Source: Eutreptiella sp. 'Long Island Sound 2002'
Taxonomy: Eukaryota; Euglenozoa; Euglenophyceae; Eutreptiales; Eutreptiaceae
Direction: 5' to 3'
NCBI GenBank assembly: GCA_964036045.1
Contig: OZ038383.1
Coordinates: 63,431,725-63,495,724 of the forward strand
DNA length: 64,000 bases
The notes under the pieces are model-generated. The model had not been told where the DNA came from, did not search any database, and saw nothing but the letters and a program-made list of their open reading frames with translations. How positions within the stretch are numbered: position 1 is the first letter of the stretch; every line of letters begins with the position of its first letter. The position numbers and the translations under genes are program-made. Shown here piece after piece: positions 11,033-22,850 of the stretch.

Positions 11033-12486
11033 CGGTCAAGCAGGTTCTCCAGCATCCGCTGAAAACCCGCATTGCCGTTGGTAACGCCAATGGGCATCAC
11101 CTTCCACTGGAGGGGTCCAAGTGGTGTGCTCATTGATGTGCAAGCACGAGACTCCTTGGCGAGAGGCATCTGATGATAACCATGTTTCAGGTCAATCACC
11201 GTGAAGATCTTCTGCCGGTGTTGTTTTTGCAGCATGTCCTCAATGAGGGGCAGCGTATAGCTGTCATGCTGCGTTTGGGCGTTCAGGCCGCGGTAGTCGA
11301 CCACGAGCCGCCACTCTCCGGCCACCTTCTTGGGGACGACGAAGCACGGGGAGGCCCATTCTGAGTGGCACGCCTCAAGCCAACCTCTCTCGAATAATTC
11401 AGGGAGGATCTTCTCCATGGCCTCCTTCCGCTCGCCCCTCAGGGCAAAATCCCGGGGTCGGTACACACGGGGGTCTGGCTTCAGCGGTATCTTGGCCTCA
11501 CCATACGGTCCACGCACCGGTGGGGGAAATACAGGCTTTCCGCTGAAGAAGGTATCACCATACTTCTGCTTCAGCCTGGCCCTCAATGCCTGGATCTTTG
11601 TGCACTCATCGGACTCCGCCTTGGCCTTTCCGGGCACCTGGACCACTGAGCTTACTTGCGGGGTATCACCGCATGGTTTCGGCTCTGGTGGTCTTCCCAG
11701 GTGGCCCAAAGGGCCATCTCTGGTCTTGTCTCGGAACAGGTCGCCGTAGGTGGGTGGGTTGCCGCCGATTGGCTCGTCCTGGCTGGACATGTGGTCCAGC
11801 ACCCTCCTTACGAAGGTATCCCCATCATAGGAACCAGAGACGATCGAGTCCACTTCCCACCAGGCTCTCTCCTGACCCTTGCCCTCACGCTGGCTTCCCC
11901 AGTCGTGAAAGGGCTGATCCATATACCCCTGAACCAGATCCAACTCCTCTTCGGTGAGGAGGTCCTCCGATTCTCCGATGTCAACAGGGGAAACCGCAAA
12001 GTATTGCCTCCAAGGCTCCGCTCTGATGCGGTTGACACACACGAAGTCCGTGGTGTCGGCCTGCTCGAGGCCCCCATCCACATAGTGGAATTCGGTTGGC
12101 AATCTCTGGGGTGGGATGGCCTGTCCCTTAGCGTCCTGATAGACACTCTCTCCAGCCGGTAGGACGACCTTGTTTAAGGTCATGTTGGTCAGTGAGACCA
12201 CCCAATCTCGGGTGCTCTCCTCCTCGGTGCATCCCATAGGACCAACCAGCACTGCCTTGGAGCGGTCCTTGCGAATCTTCGCCACCACCCTTGGAATGTC
12301 CCATCGGGGGCAATGGATCCACATCAAACCCTGATGCGGACCCCAGTGCTTCTTCCAAGGGGAGTCCTGGGTGCTCCAGTACTTCTCGCAAACCTGAAGA
12401 TTGGCGGAGGTTCCTGAAGAGAACGCATCCAGGGTAAGATCCGAAGCTCCCAGGTCCGCAACCACTCGACTCGCCACTTCCGGCAT
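10996..12486 (-). pseudogene. pol: Element A pol: protease-RT linker and reverse transcriptase
   Basis: The frame opens right after an in-frame TAG (about 12490) that replaces a Tyr codon of C. The first 240 residues match the C linker between protease and RT, with no known domain that I recognise. RT follows: Arg-Leu-Val-Val-Asp-Tyr-Arg-Gly-Leu-Asn near 11300, then the first catalytic Asp in Thr-Val-Ile-Asp-Leu-Lys-His-Gly-Tyr near 11190. The frame leaves register at about 11036, just before the Asp-Asp catalytic loop. RT copies the element RNA into cDNA in cytoplasmic particles. Confidence 0.9.
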
Positions 12487-12492
12487 TATGCC

Positions 12493-13029
12493 CTACTCCT
12501 GGTTTGCTGGCCCTGCTGGCTCAGTCCCCAGCGTGGCTACTTCGAGCTGATTGCGTTCCGGGTGGATCCATTGGCACTCCACATGGTGCTCAGGTAACGA
12601 AAGCCACGAGAGCTGGTAGTCCTGGTACAGGGTCATTGAGGCCTGGGCCGGGAGAACGCCGGAGTCCGTCTCCATCATGAAGTCGTACCCAACGATCATA
12701 TCCCAGTCCATCTGGGCCTCGTAGAAGCGACCTTGCAGGAGAATTTCCTTGCCGAGGTCCGGGCGGCTCAGCTCACGGTGGTTCACGAACTGCAGCCCGA
12801 TGGCCGCTTCCCTCGTGCCTCCCACCATGTACTGGCCGTTCGCCACCTTCAACCTGACAGGCTTCCGACTGTCGGTCAAGCTCTCTGGCGGGAGTAAGCC
12901 AGCCTTGACCAAGCTGACCTGAGCTCCCGTGTCGACCAACATGTCGAAGACCTTCTCCACTTCCCCGCATAAGGCACGGACCTTAAGGTGCAACTGCCGC
13001 TCACGCCCCACACTGCGCACGACATGCAA
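12493..13029 (-). pseudogene. pol: Element A pol: aspartic protease
   Basis: It shows the retropepsin active-site motif Val-Asp-Thr-Gly-Ala-Gln near 12935 and, about 75 residues on, Trp-Asp-Met-Ile-Val-Gly-Tyr-Asp-Phe, the second hallmark strand of the fold. The protease would cut the Gag and Gag-Pol precursors during particle maturation. Pol of this copy is open from the gag UAG (13393-13395) to a TGA at about 13134, where C has a Gly codon; this is upstream of the protease. It ends at the TAG near 12490. Confidence 0.88.
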
Positions 13030-13392
13030 GCTCGGGATCTCCGGCCGTTCCAGAAGCTCAATAAGCGACTGGTGCAGGTCGTGGACAATGGGCTCAGGCT
13101 GCCCATCTGCAGCATCCAGCTGCGGTCCGGGTGATCATCCGATACTCTCGGATGAATCTTGAAGCACATCAAATACATTCTTGGTCGCGAAGGATGGACG
13201 GGTGCCAGGGTTCGTGCCTTCACTTGCCCCCACCCTGCCACTGCGACTGTCTTTCGTCTCGGGTGCCGGACCGGGCCTTACGCCCGCGGCAATCCCTTTG
13301 TGCTCATCGTCTCCCGAAGTGGATGGTGCGGAGCTTCCCGCAACACCATCCTGCGACCGCCCTAGCTGGGGCCCTTGGCTGCAGGGGCTCCG

Positions 13393-16365
13393 CTAAGGGG
13401 CGTTGCTTGTGGTAGCAGGGGTGCTCTCCTCCGCATCAACCTCGTCGACACTCTTCTTCTTTTCCCCTTTCTTACCCTTCTTGTCCTTGTCCTTGTTCTT
13501 GTCGTCCGACTTGGGAACCCTGGACCTCTTGATCTCCTGGATCTCCTTGGCCAACTCGGTCCCCACCGACATCAGCTTGGAGAGCTCGTCCTTGGTGACC
13601 TCCACCTTGTCCTCCCGGATACCCACGGATGCACGCTTCTTTGACCCGTGCACCGTCTTGTAGGCATCCGTGTCGGCCTTGTGGATGGCACATGTCCGGT
13701 GGTCATGGTTGAACCCTTTGTCCCTTCCATAACACACGAAACAGCCCTGAGGGTGAGCTCGTATGAACTGCCCAAAGGACAGCAGAGGGTCGCCCATACG
13801 GCGTGGCTCCTTCTTCTCCTTCTTCTTCAAACCCTTCTGCAGGGGCTTCCAGCTTCCCCGGTTGCTCCCCGCGTTCAGGTTGTTGGCTACGAAGGCACAA
13901 ACAGCGGTCTCGGCGGGCTCATCGTTGTCGTCCTCATCGTCGAGGGCCTCACCAGCTTCGGTTCCCGCTGGGTCCATGGCAGATTCCCCGCCCGACCCTT
14001 CGCGAACATAGTTGAAGTCACGGTCACCGCCCTTCAAGCCGCGGGTGTGGTGGAAATTCCTGTACTCTTTGAGCACTTCCTCTCCCACCCAGTCCAAGAC
14101 CTCGTCGCAGGTCATCCAAGCCGGGATGGGCTGCAGACGGAGGGTCTGGCCGCCCACGTCACACTCGTCGAGCCGCAACATCGCCGTCTTCTCGCGATCG
14201 CCCGTGACGGTGATGAGGATGGCGTTCTGCAGCTCTCGCCGCTTGACATCCCGCGCCACATGCTTATTTGTCCAAGGCAACACTTTTGGATGATACTCCT
14301 TGGGGAGCATCATCTTGGACGTGTGGTTGAACTTGGCTCTCTTGGCTTCCTCCTTGGTGACTCTCTTGATCCATGCCTCCGGCAGCATGGAGAGCAGGCG
14401 GGCCTGCTCGTCACCCTCATTGCAGTCCTCCACGTTGCGGCGGAAGAGGGTGTATTGCCCCTCGAAGTCTCGCCAATCCCGTAGGCGGATCTCCCGACCA
14501 TCATGCTGAAGCTTGATGGCCCTGCACTGCTTGACAGCCACCTGCGGAGCGTCCACCTGCTCCTGTTCCTTGAGCCACTTCTTGGCTTCCTTGAGGGTGT
14601 TGATTTTCCCCTCTTTGGTCACCACGAAGTATAGCTCTTGGAGCACCTCCGGCAGGCGCCACCTGAACCGTTTGAAGACATATTTCTCCGCCTCTGCGGG
14701 ATCCATGTCTTCAGTGACGGTCATCCCCCAATCGTCAAGCTTCTCCAAGAAGCGGTCGAGGTTGAGGGGGTTGCCATCGTACGTGGGGGGCTTGATGTCC
14801 TTCAGGTCTCCCCACACGGCGGCATCCGCGGCCTTAGAGACCATGAACGCCGGCCGCGAGGTTGACCAAGGTTCCCATCGGCGTCCCCCACGGACTCCAA
14901 TGGCCGCCACTTCCATCTCCTCCACGGTATCCATGTGGCTACGCCGTGGTTCCTCCATGTACGCTGAACCCAGATGTTCACGCCGTACTCCTTCCATGTA
15001 TGCCTCCTCATCACGGCACCGGCGGCTGCGTTCAGCGGCCTCTCGTCGTACACCACGCGGCGGGGTAATGCCAAACTCCTCCAGGTCTTCCTCGCCTCCG
15101 CCGACATCCCACTCCACGTCCCCTCCGAGGACCTCATCTCTGAGTCCACCATAACGCCCGCCAGCCATTGGGATTCGCTCCTGGGATGGTGCGGGGCGTC
15201 GGGGGCGTACCGGTGTCCGCAGTGGAGCACGGTGGTTGTGGTACTCCGCACTGAGCGACTCATCACGCCACTCCTCACTGCCACTGCAGGGCGGCACGCG
15301 CTCGTTACGGCGGCCCGCGCTGTGATGGGAGGGGGCGCTGAGAGAGGGGGCACTGGCGCTGGAGCGACTCCTGGGGGCTCTGCCGGGGGCGTGGGCTCTG
15401 CCTGGACCTGGTCCAGGTTCCCAGCCGTCGTCCGACGAGCCGGACTCCAGGGGCGGGTGGTCGCTGCCGACGGTCCCACGGCCTTCCAGCTCGTCCAACC
15501 TCTGCTCCAGGCCGTTGATGACCAGGTTCAGCAGCCTGGTCTCGCCCCTGGCGATGTCCAGCTCCCTCTGGGCAGCGGTGGCGACCTGCGCAATCTTGAC
15601 CATCTCCGTCTTGGCGATGTCCAGCTCCTTCTGTGCGCCCGCAGCGACCCTGGCGATGCGGATCATCTCGCCTTTGCCCGTGTCTACCTCACGCTCGAGG
15701 GTCTGGACCCTCCTGCGGAGGTGGACGATCCACCGCCAAGTGGCCTCCGGGTCACCCTCTTCTGGTGGGCCGTCGGGGTCCCCAGGGGGTCCTCCAAGAG
15801 GGCCTCCGCTGGGTCCACCCGGTCCAGGGGGTCCTCCCCCGCCCGGGGGTCCACCTCTTGGGGGTCCACCTGAAGGGCGTCCTCCAGGGGGTCCTGATGG
15901 TCCTCTACCAGGGGGTCCCGGTGGGCCTCCCCCTGGTCCCCTCAGTGGGTTCGAGGATGGGGGCTTCTCCGTGTAACCGAAGTCCATGTCTTCATCCTCG
16001 TCCATGTCGCCCCACCTGGCCGTCTCGGTCTCACACGCGGTGGACTCCGAGCTCCGGTGGGGAGGAGGGAGATTCTCACCCTCAACCTCCGGCTCCATGG
16101 GGAAATCTCCGCCTCCTCCTCCAGCCACTCCTCGGCGATGTCGGCGGTCTCCTCGGTCCCCGTTGCTGGCGGTGGAGAAGGGGTCGGAGTCGTGGGGGTG
16201 TCCGCCCGCTGGCCGCCGTGTCCTCTCGGGGGTCTTCCCCTTACTCCTCCTTATTCGGTAGGCGGTGGGGCCACTGTCCCCACTGCTGCCAGTGTCGACC
16301 TCCTCCAGATCCAGCGCCATCTTGGAGGAGGCGTCCCCTTCGAAGAGCTTTCGAAGGGTCTCCAC
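13393..16365 (-). pseudogene. gag: Element A gag: main part with capsid and zinc knuckle
   Basis: 990-residue frame aligned to the C-terminal two thirds of the C Gag. In order: an acidic and Ser-rich segment, a Pro/Gly-rich collagen-like stretch (about 15960-15760), a heptad-like segment (about 15720-15480), a basic Arg/Pro-rich region, the capsid-like domain (Tyr-Asp-Gly-Asn-Pro near 14780 to about 14050), an acidic patch, a zinc knuckle variant with Cys-Phe-Val-Cys near 13740, and a Lys/Asp-rich tail. It ends at TAG 13393-13395, which is followed by CGG exactly as in C. The upstream part of gag lies in two other frames, so this copy is broken. Confidence 0.88.
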
Positions 16366-17053
16366 TCAGGATCCTCCCAGGAGTGTCTCGCGCTGGAGCT
16401 TGGCCTCCGCCTCCTCCATTGCCGCGGCCGTGGCTGCGGCAGCTCGCCTTTCGGCCTCCTCGCAGGCACGGGCAGCCTCGGCTTCCCGGGCCCTGCTGCA
16501 GCTGAGCCTTCTCAGCTTCCAACGCTGCCAGCTCCGCCTCCGTCTTGGCCCTCTCCTCAGCGACCTTCTGTCGCGCGGCCTCGATGGCCTCCTTCCTGGC
16601 GGCGTCCGCTTGGGCCCTGGCCGTTGCTTCGGCGTGGCCCCTTTCCTCCGCCTCCTTCCTTGCCCTCTCTTGGGGAAGCGCCTCTTCCAACGCTTTCACC
16701 TCGGCCTCCTTACGAGCAATGGCTTCCTGGGCCAGGCGGGCTTCCTGGGCGGCTGCCGCCACCTCACTCCTGACCCGGGCAGTCGCTGCCTCCTGGGCGG
16801 CTGCAGCCGTGAGCCCGGCCGCAATGGCCGCCACGGTCGAGGCGTGGAAAGCCATGCCTCTGCCCCAATCTGCAGCCTCCTCCTGGGCGATGCCGACGGC
16901 GCCCTCCATGGCAGCGTTCTGCTGCGTGGCCCGTTGCCGGGCAACCCGGAGGTTGCAGGGCACCCCACAGGCGCTCTCAGGCGCGGGCCACGTCTCTTTG
17001 GTCAGCAGCGACGCTGCTGCTGGAGCTGGCCTGGTCGGCCGGCATCCTCCCAC
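16241..17053 (-). pseudogene. gag: Element A gag: coiled-coil region, frameshifted
   Basis: From about 16985 to about 16500 this frame matches the Ala/Glu/Lys-rich coiled coil of the C Gag. It is out of register with the upstream part (frameshift near 16985) and with the downstream part. An extra G near 16498 (AGCAGGGCCC against AGCAGGCCC in C) shifts it, and a TGA near 16372 precedes the resumption of the Gag frame. The coiled coil would be expected to mediate Gag self-association. Confidence 0.8.
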
Positions 17054-17747
17054 GGTGGGCCGACTCCACGTCGCTGCTGGGGCCTGACTTCCTCAGGTGC
17101 AGCTGACGGGGCTTGGCCTTGGCCTTCTTGGCGACCTCAAGGAAGTCGCCAAGGGTGGTGTGGCCGGGGTGGTGACCGCCACTGGCCCGGTCGGGGCTTG
17201 GGGCTGGGGTTCCGCCCTTGGTCTCGTTCTCCGCGGCTTCGGCGGCTTCGGCGGCCAGGGATTCCTGGTACTCCCGCCATTTCTTGTCCCGCTTCATGTC
17301 CCCGAAGGATCGCTTCTCCTTCCCAGGGGACGCGCTGCTGTTGCTGCCCTGCAGCGTGCGCTTGTTCCCCGGTTCCGGGAACTTCTTCTCGATCATGTCC
17401 CATATAGAGATGTTGATCGTGGCGCCCGACGGGTACTCGTTGGGGTTCTCTTCCTCATCAATCCTGTCGGGGGGCAGCCCTTCGCCGGGCCTGTCCGGGC
17501 GGGTCCAGACCCTCCAGCGCTTCTGGCGGAAGCGGTAGGCGTATCCTTCCACCCACAGCCAGTCTTCCACTGCCTGCAGGCGGTCGTCGCCCATGTCCCC
17601 GCGGAGCTCGAAGCTCCCGGGCATGCCGCCTTCGCACTGGGGATTGCTGTGGCGGTAGTGCTGCCCCCACACCAACCCACGCAGTAGGCACACCGCATGG
17701 GGGTGGGGCAGCGGCCACGTCTTGCCCGCCTCCTGCCAGTTCACCAT
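16977..17747 (-). pseudogene. gag: Element A gag: N-terminal part
   Basis: It starts at ATG 17747, in the same context as the C start, with Met-Val-Asn-Trp-Gln-Glu-Ala-Gly. The N-terminal 100 residues hold a compact, Trp-rich block (Trp-Leu-Trp-Val-Glu-Gly-Tyr, then Trp-Arg-Val-Trp-Thr-Arg) conserved with C. A charged and Pro/Ser-rich linker follows. No known domain is recognised. The frame is lost near 16985. Confidence 0.82.
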
Positions 17748-18075
17748 CGGCGCTCGTTCCCCTCGATGGACCGGTCTTGGGGGTGGTTGTTGAAGCGGTT
17801 GCTGCGGTCCACTCTATCTACAGGGCTGGGACTCAGACGCCCGATGGTGGTTGTGGAGGTCAGTGATGCAGCTGGGAGTGCGGCCGGTACTGGTCGGCCG
17901 AAGGAACTCGCTGATGTCCGAGTTCCGGTCGCTACACCTCCTTCACGGACTCGGCGCTGTTGCTGACGCTCGGGGCGATGCTCCGGGCGGCGCTGCGAAG
18001 CCCGTGGTGCTCGGGGTTCAGGTGGCCCCGAGTGGCACGCGAGGGATGGGTAACCCTGCGGCGGTGAAACGCTTT
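17748..18075 (-). other. Element A leader between LTR and gag
   Basis: 328 bases that would hold the primer-binding site and packaging signals. The bases next to the LTR read AAAGCGTTTCACCGCCG on the element strand, identical in C. No TGG-starting match to a tRNA 3' end is visible there. Confidence 0.6.
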
Positions 18076-21000
18076 TGACGCGTTCCCGTGGGGGGCCTGG
18101 CCACTAGATGTTGCGGCGGACACGCACAAGCAAGCAGGCAGACAAAGCACTGCGCTCACAAGGGCATCCTCATGCTCGTGTCATGTGACAAAGCCTTTCA
18201 GGATCCTTGCCACTCTGAAACAATGGAAGGAAAGTATGTACAGCAACACATCAGGATATGTACACATGGGGTTAAGACTGGACTGGGGTAAGGGCATCAC
18301 AGGACAATAGGCCCTCAGTCCCAACTCATACCCCAATCCCAGGTCCGACCCTCCCAGTGGCTGGCAGGGGCTCGGGCTCGAGCACAACCCATGCCCTGCT
18401 CAGTTCGGACCCTGAAACCCTGCCAATGGGGGAGGATGTCACGCCGGGCCACAGGCGAGTTCCATGAAGCCAAGGAGCTCCAAGGCCAATCAACGGTCCC
18501 TCCCTATGTTCCTCCAATGGCAGGTCCCAACTCCTCTCTGAACCAGACATAAGGCCCCGCCATTATCCCCTATGAGTTGGTAACTGAAAATGTGCTGTTT
18601 CAGCCCAAACTGACATTAGCTCGAAAAACTCCAAAATTGACCCCTCGTCCGGACCAGCCAGAGGTAGGGACGAGGCAACTGACCCTATGCCCTTCAGGTA
18701 CGAACGTTTTGAAGTCCTCACCCTACCTGGTTCCCTCTGAGGTCCCGGCATCGGGGCACCACGGGTTCGCCAAGTGGGATCATGATGCCAAAATGACCAA
18801 AATTGGAATCATTCCCACGGCCGGGTCGCTCGGCCAGGGCAAGGCCAATGATCCACAGGTGAGGAGGCAGGACTTAAGACCTTCATCTGAGTGCACGACT
18901 CGAAATTAGGTCCGGACTCCTCATGGGCATAGAGATATGGGGCCGCCAATGGACCACACGGGGGGCCAAAATTGGGGCCCCAAAGAGGGGTCACTGTGGC
19001 TGCTCAAAATGAGCCAAAATCGAAGGTATCCCCAATGGTATATCTCCAAGCCGGCTTGAAGATCGGATCCGCCAATCTGCATGCGATCTACCGAGAGTCT
19101 AATTGAGACTCCCATGCCCTTGGCCCTCAAAGACCTCCATGCCACTCGGCGTGGTGACAATCCAAACTGGGTCCACAATTGCCAAAATGGCGAAATCAGC
19201 CGTCTCGGGCGATCGTCCAGGGTAGGAAATCTTGGCGATCTTGTCGGCCAAACCTTGATCCACCACCCTTGATGCCCCCTTTGGTCCCATGCCCTGGGTT
19301 ATGGCTTGCTGTCACGCTGGCTGATTACTGTTCACCGAGGAGATGACCACACGGACGGGGCAGAAAGCAACATGAGGCGCAAACGGGGGGATCATGGATC
19401 CCACCAAAAGTTGAATAACTCCGGATGAGTTGGAGGAGCAAACACGAAACTCAAGGGCGTTCGTTTCTTGATCATATGCTACAATGATTGCCACTTCATT
19501 CCGGCTAGGTTCTTTTGCCCCATTGAGATATGGTAGTTCCAGTATGGCATACAATGGCAAAAACAGCGAAATTTGGCCAAAATGGCCGGCACTCATGATT
19601 CCATATCTTCATGGCCACGACGAGGATCCTTTCAGCCAAAGATGCTATAGACACATGGGACTTAGGTCCCAATATATGCCGCTTGCCGACCCTCATGGTC
19701 GCCTCCAGCCATTTTCCCCATTGGAGGGAAAGTGACACACGAATGGGGCAGAATGGCAACATACCCCAAATTGGGTGACTCACAACTCTCCCTTCGAGAG
19801 GAGAGGCCACATGGGGAAACACCCCATTCGATGCCGGTTTATGTGCCCTCTCCGGGTTGCCCTTACCCTTGGTCAACTGGCGCACGCAACCTCAGGGGTG
19901 AAATCAGGGGGAGAAGGGGTTTGTGGGCATTCTGGGCAAAACGGCCAAAATTCACCCAAAAGTGGTCACTCGAAAAATCATATCTCGGTATCACAAGAGA
20001 AAGGAGCCACGTGCTTTTGCATGGATGCAAACCGAAGCTTTGCCCTCCTTTTTGCAACAAGGGTTGAGGTTCAAAGCATAATGGAAACGTTTTTAACACC
20101 TCAATCCTTGAAGCACACTATTTATGGGAAAAAGTGCATATATCGGCGATATTGGTATGTACATATCTTTGAGTCATTGAGGAACAAAAATATGAGCAAA
20201 CATGTTTGGAGTAGGCCCATAGTAGGTGCCCTCAAATATGCCCACTATGGTTAGATCGTCTCCGCCCACTCATGTCATTAGTGCTTGCATATGAGCGCGT
20301 GTGCAAAGAGGCAGTATGGCTCGCGTGCTCACAAGGCGACATTATATAAAATAGAAGACAAGGTTGTCAAAACCAACCAAGCCATCCACAATGTCCTTCA
20401 TGGTCTCTCCCTTACATATTGCTTTGATTCAAGGCTCAACTCCCCATAGGCTTTGAGTACGAGCCTCGGGGGATTGGCCATTTTAGCCTATTTTTCGCCA
20501 CAAACTTTCCCTTTTTCGAAAATAGAGTTTTGGTACGCATTGAATTTCGTGGAGCCATCGTTGAGTTGGCTCAAAAATCAAAATTTTCTTACGGCTTTTG
20601 GTCCTGTGAGCATTGTGTTCCGTTATTAACGTTCATGCTCACAAGGCCACAAAGTTAGCGTTTGCGCACGCAAACGACTTGGGTTTGCGAAACCCATAGG
20701 CTGCCTAAAACATCCCTATTGCCCTCTTCCCTATTCAAAGTGATATGCCCATGTGAAAGGGGCATGGATGAAAGGCATAGGGGGGGAAGGTAGGGTTCCG
20801 TCCGAACTCATGGTTCTTGAGAAGGATGAGTTTGAGCGATCGACGGAAAAGCTTGCGCGCTGATTTTCTCTCAGACGCGACGACAAAAGATTCTGGTGAA
20901 CACACCAGATGAAAGTACAGGAAAAACCCTCCAGATCCAGCCCTTGAGTTCCTATAGAACCTCAAAGGTTCCTGAGAAAAATCCATCACAAAACTCGCCA

Positions 21001-21288
21001 CGGAGAAGCGACGCAGGCGCGCGAGCAGGCGACAACAGGCGGCGATTTCACGACAATTAGAAATCGCGGTAGAAATCGGGTATTCCACCGATTTCTGACC
21101 GAAAATCGACCAAGACAATAACATTATGGTAATTCTACATCGATTTAATGGATGGAAATTGGGATTTCAGATTTCGCGGATTAGACAACAGCGATATCCC
21201 GCTGACAGCCGGTGTCAACGGCTTCCGCACGGGTGTGACGGCTCACAGGCCTCCGGGCCATGGGCCATAGGTTCTGGGTACCGCTTCA
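18076..21288 (-). repeat. Element A 5' LTR, about 3.2 kb
   Basis: On the element strand it starts TGAAGCGGTACCC at 21288 and is taken to end at ACGCGTCA (18076). That is the point where the LTR tail at 34906-35686 also ends and leaves similarity. The distal 0.8 kb (18076-18900) is shared with the tail at 35 kb and with the C LTR; the rest is shared with 4670-7057 and, more weakly, with the B LTR. The exact 3' end is inferred from these comparisons. Confidence 0.85.
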
Positions 21289-21794
21289 AGACCAACGAAA
21301 TGCCTTTCCAGAGTCGAGCATGCGGATACGAGATTGAAGCTTTTAATGTTCCATGGATGAAGACCACAGCATCTCTTGGATGAAGATCACACGCTCTCCT
21401 CCTGTATACGTGCGAGTTAATCGTTATAAAGGATGCTCTTGAGGCGGACCAGCATCATAATCAATCAGCAATGGCGGTGTCCTTCGGTGGCAACCCGATG
21501 TTCAATCTTGAACTATGATCGCCATTTGAGGATCGAGCCTTCAACAAAGCCTACGCTTTTGCGTCTACCAAAAATCGATGAGTACAAACATGGAGAAGTT
21601 CCTGTAGGGCTGCATTATCAAAGAACTCAAACCTCTCGTGAAAGGCGAACGGCTTCCGACCAAGCGGCAAACATTGGGGGCGATACAGGTCTACACGTTG
21701 AAGTCTGTTCCCATGAAGGATGATCGTGAGGAGTTACCCTCGTGATTGCGTATTTCCATCGTGTCGTGACGTTGAGGTCGGAGGAATGGCTGTA
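21289..21794. other. Unique sequence, no gene recognised
   Basis: Flank of element A. There is no protein-coding signal I recognise, and the only open frames are short and unremarkable. Confidence 0.4.
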
Positions 21795-22045
21795 GACGTT
21801 TATACCACTGTATACCTGGTACCATGATAGTAACTGTATACCACCTGTATACTCTGTATACACTGTAGATTGTATACCGTATACGGCTTCCCGACTGTAT
21901 GCTTATGGTATACGGAGACTGAATACTTGTAGACCTGTAGACCTGTAGACCTGCATACCTATGTACACCAGCCGTATACTATAGGTATACGGATCTGTAG
22001 ACCGCGTCTGTAGACATTTGGCTGTAGACCTGTAGAGCTGTGGAC
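21795..22045. repeat. Degenerate cluster of GTATAC and CTGTAGAC octamers
   Basis: Within about 250 bases, variants of CTGTATAC and CTGTAGAC recur many times, including a perfect run of three tandem TGTAGACC units near 21930-21952. GTATAC is itself a palindrome, so the patch is rich in short dyads. Confidence 0.75.
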
Positions 22046-22489
22046 CATGAATCCAACTTCTATATATTATGTGCACTACGAGCACCCATGACTGGACATA
22101 TGTTGTTTTTGATGGATGGATGCAAGGAATGATGGGTATATCACATCTGTATGTCTTGCAATATGTGTTGATGTGAGCATAAAGTCTCCAACGTGAATTT
22201 ACCTGGAGGCAACAATTTTTTTTGCAGAGGGTTGGTACGTACCCCTATACACCTACCCACATTGCTTAGCACATGGAGCCATACATTCTACATTGACTGC
22301 ATCCCTGCATGCATGCTAGTGTTGCGCCCCATATGGCGCCAGCCGCGGTAGCCGCTGAGCAACTACCTGGCAAACAAACATTGCCAAGCGCAAATGTAAG
22401 GTACTTTATAGAATTCGCAATGAATTTGATTTCAATTTCGTTTGGTTAAGATTAGTGGTCAAATTTTTCTGTCTGTTATGCGTGTGCAG
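22046..22489. other. No gene recognised
   Basis: Mixed-composition sequence without a convincing open frame or repeat. Confidence 0.4.
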
Positions 22490-22712
22490 GGCGACACAAG
22501 AAGCAAGTGAAGAAGAAGGGAAAGAAGAACAGGAGGGAAGAATTTGAAGAGAGAAAGAAGGTGAAGGAACAGGGGAAGGGGCGGAAGAGGGGAAGGATAC
22601 CGGAGAGATGTTGAGCAGAAGACAGAAGAAGATGCAGAAGCTGCAGAAGAGCAGAAGACTGAGGAGTGAAGACGAAGAAGACGAAGAAGGGGCACAAGAG
22701 GAAGAAAGTGAT
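22490..22712. repeat. Purine-rich tract (GAAGAAG-like)
   Basis: The plus strand is almost wholly A and G, with many GAAGAAG and AGAAGA words and very few pyrimidines. The Lys/Glu-rich open frame across it is explained by this composition. It abuts a 30-bp tandem repeat. Confidence 0.8.
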
Positions 22713-22716
22713 CTCA

Positions 22717-22850
22717 GTGTCATTTCAGTGTCGGCGCGTGCTGGGAGTGTCATTTTAGTGTCTGCGCGTGCTGTGGGTGTCATCTTGAGTCTCGGCGTGT
22801 GGTGTCAGTGTCATTTGAGTGTCGGCGTGTGCTGTGAGTGTCGTTTGAGG
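22717..22850. repeat. 30-bp tandem repeat, about 4.4 copies
   Basis: The unit starts GTGTCATTT and contains AGTGTCGGCG and CGTGCTGTG. Copies begin at about 22717, 22747, 22777 and 22808, and a partial copy begins near 22838. Confidence 0.85.

Larger units (their letters stand above)
4670..21288 (-). mobile_element. Element A: Ty3/gypsy chromovirus, minus strand, degenerate
   Basis: Read right to left the order is 5' LTR (21288 to 18076), leader (18075-17748), gag (17747-13393), pol (about 13390-8407), 3' spacer (8406-7069), polypurine tract (7068-7058) and 3' LTR (7057 to 4670, truncated). The two LTRs match over about 2.39 kb in the same orientation, which defines the element. The missing last 0.8 kb of the 3' LTR removes any chance of seeing a target-site duplication. 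Gag and pol carry several nonsense codons and frameshifts relative to element C, so this copy is not autonomous. The LTR, at about 3.2 kb, is long for the Ty3/gypsy order. Confidence 0.9.
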
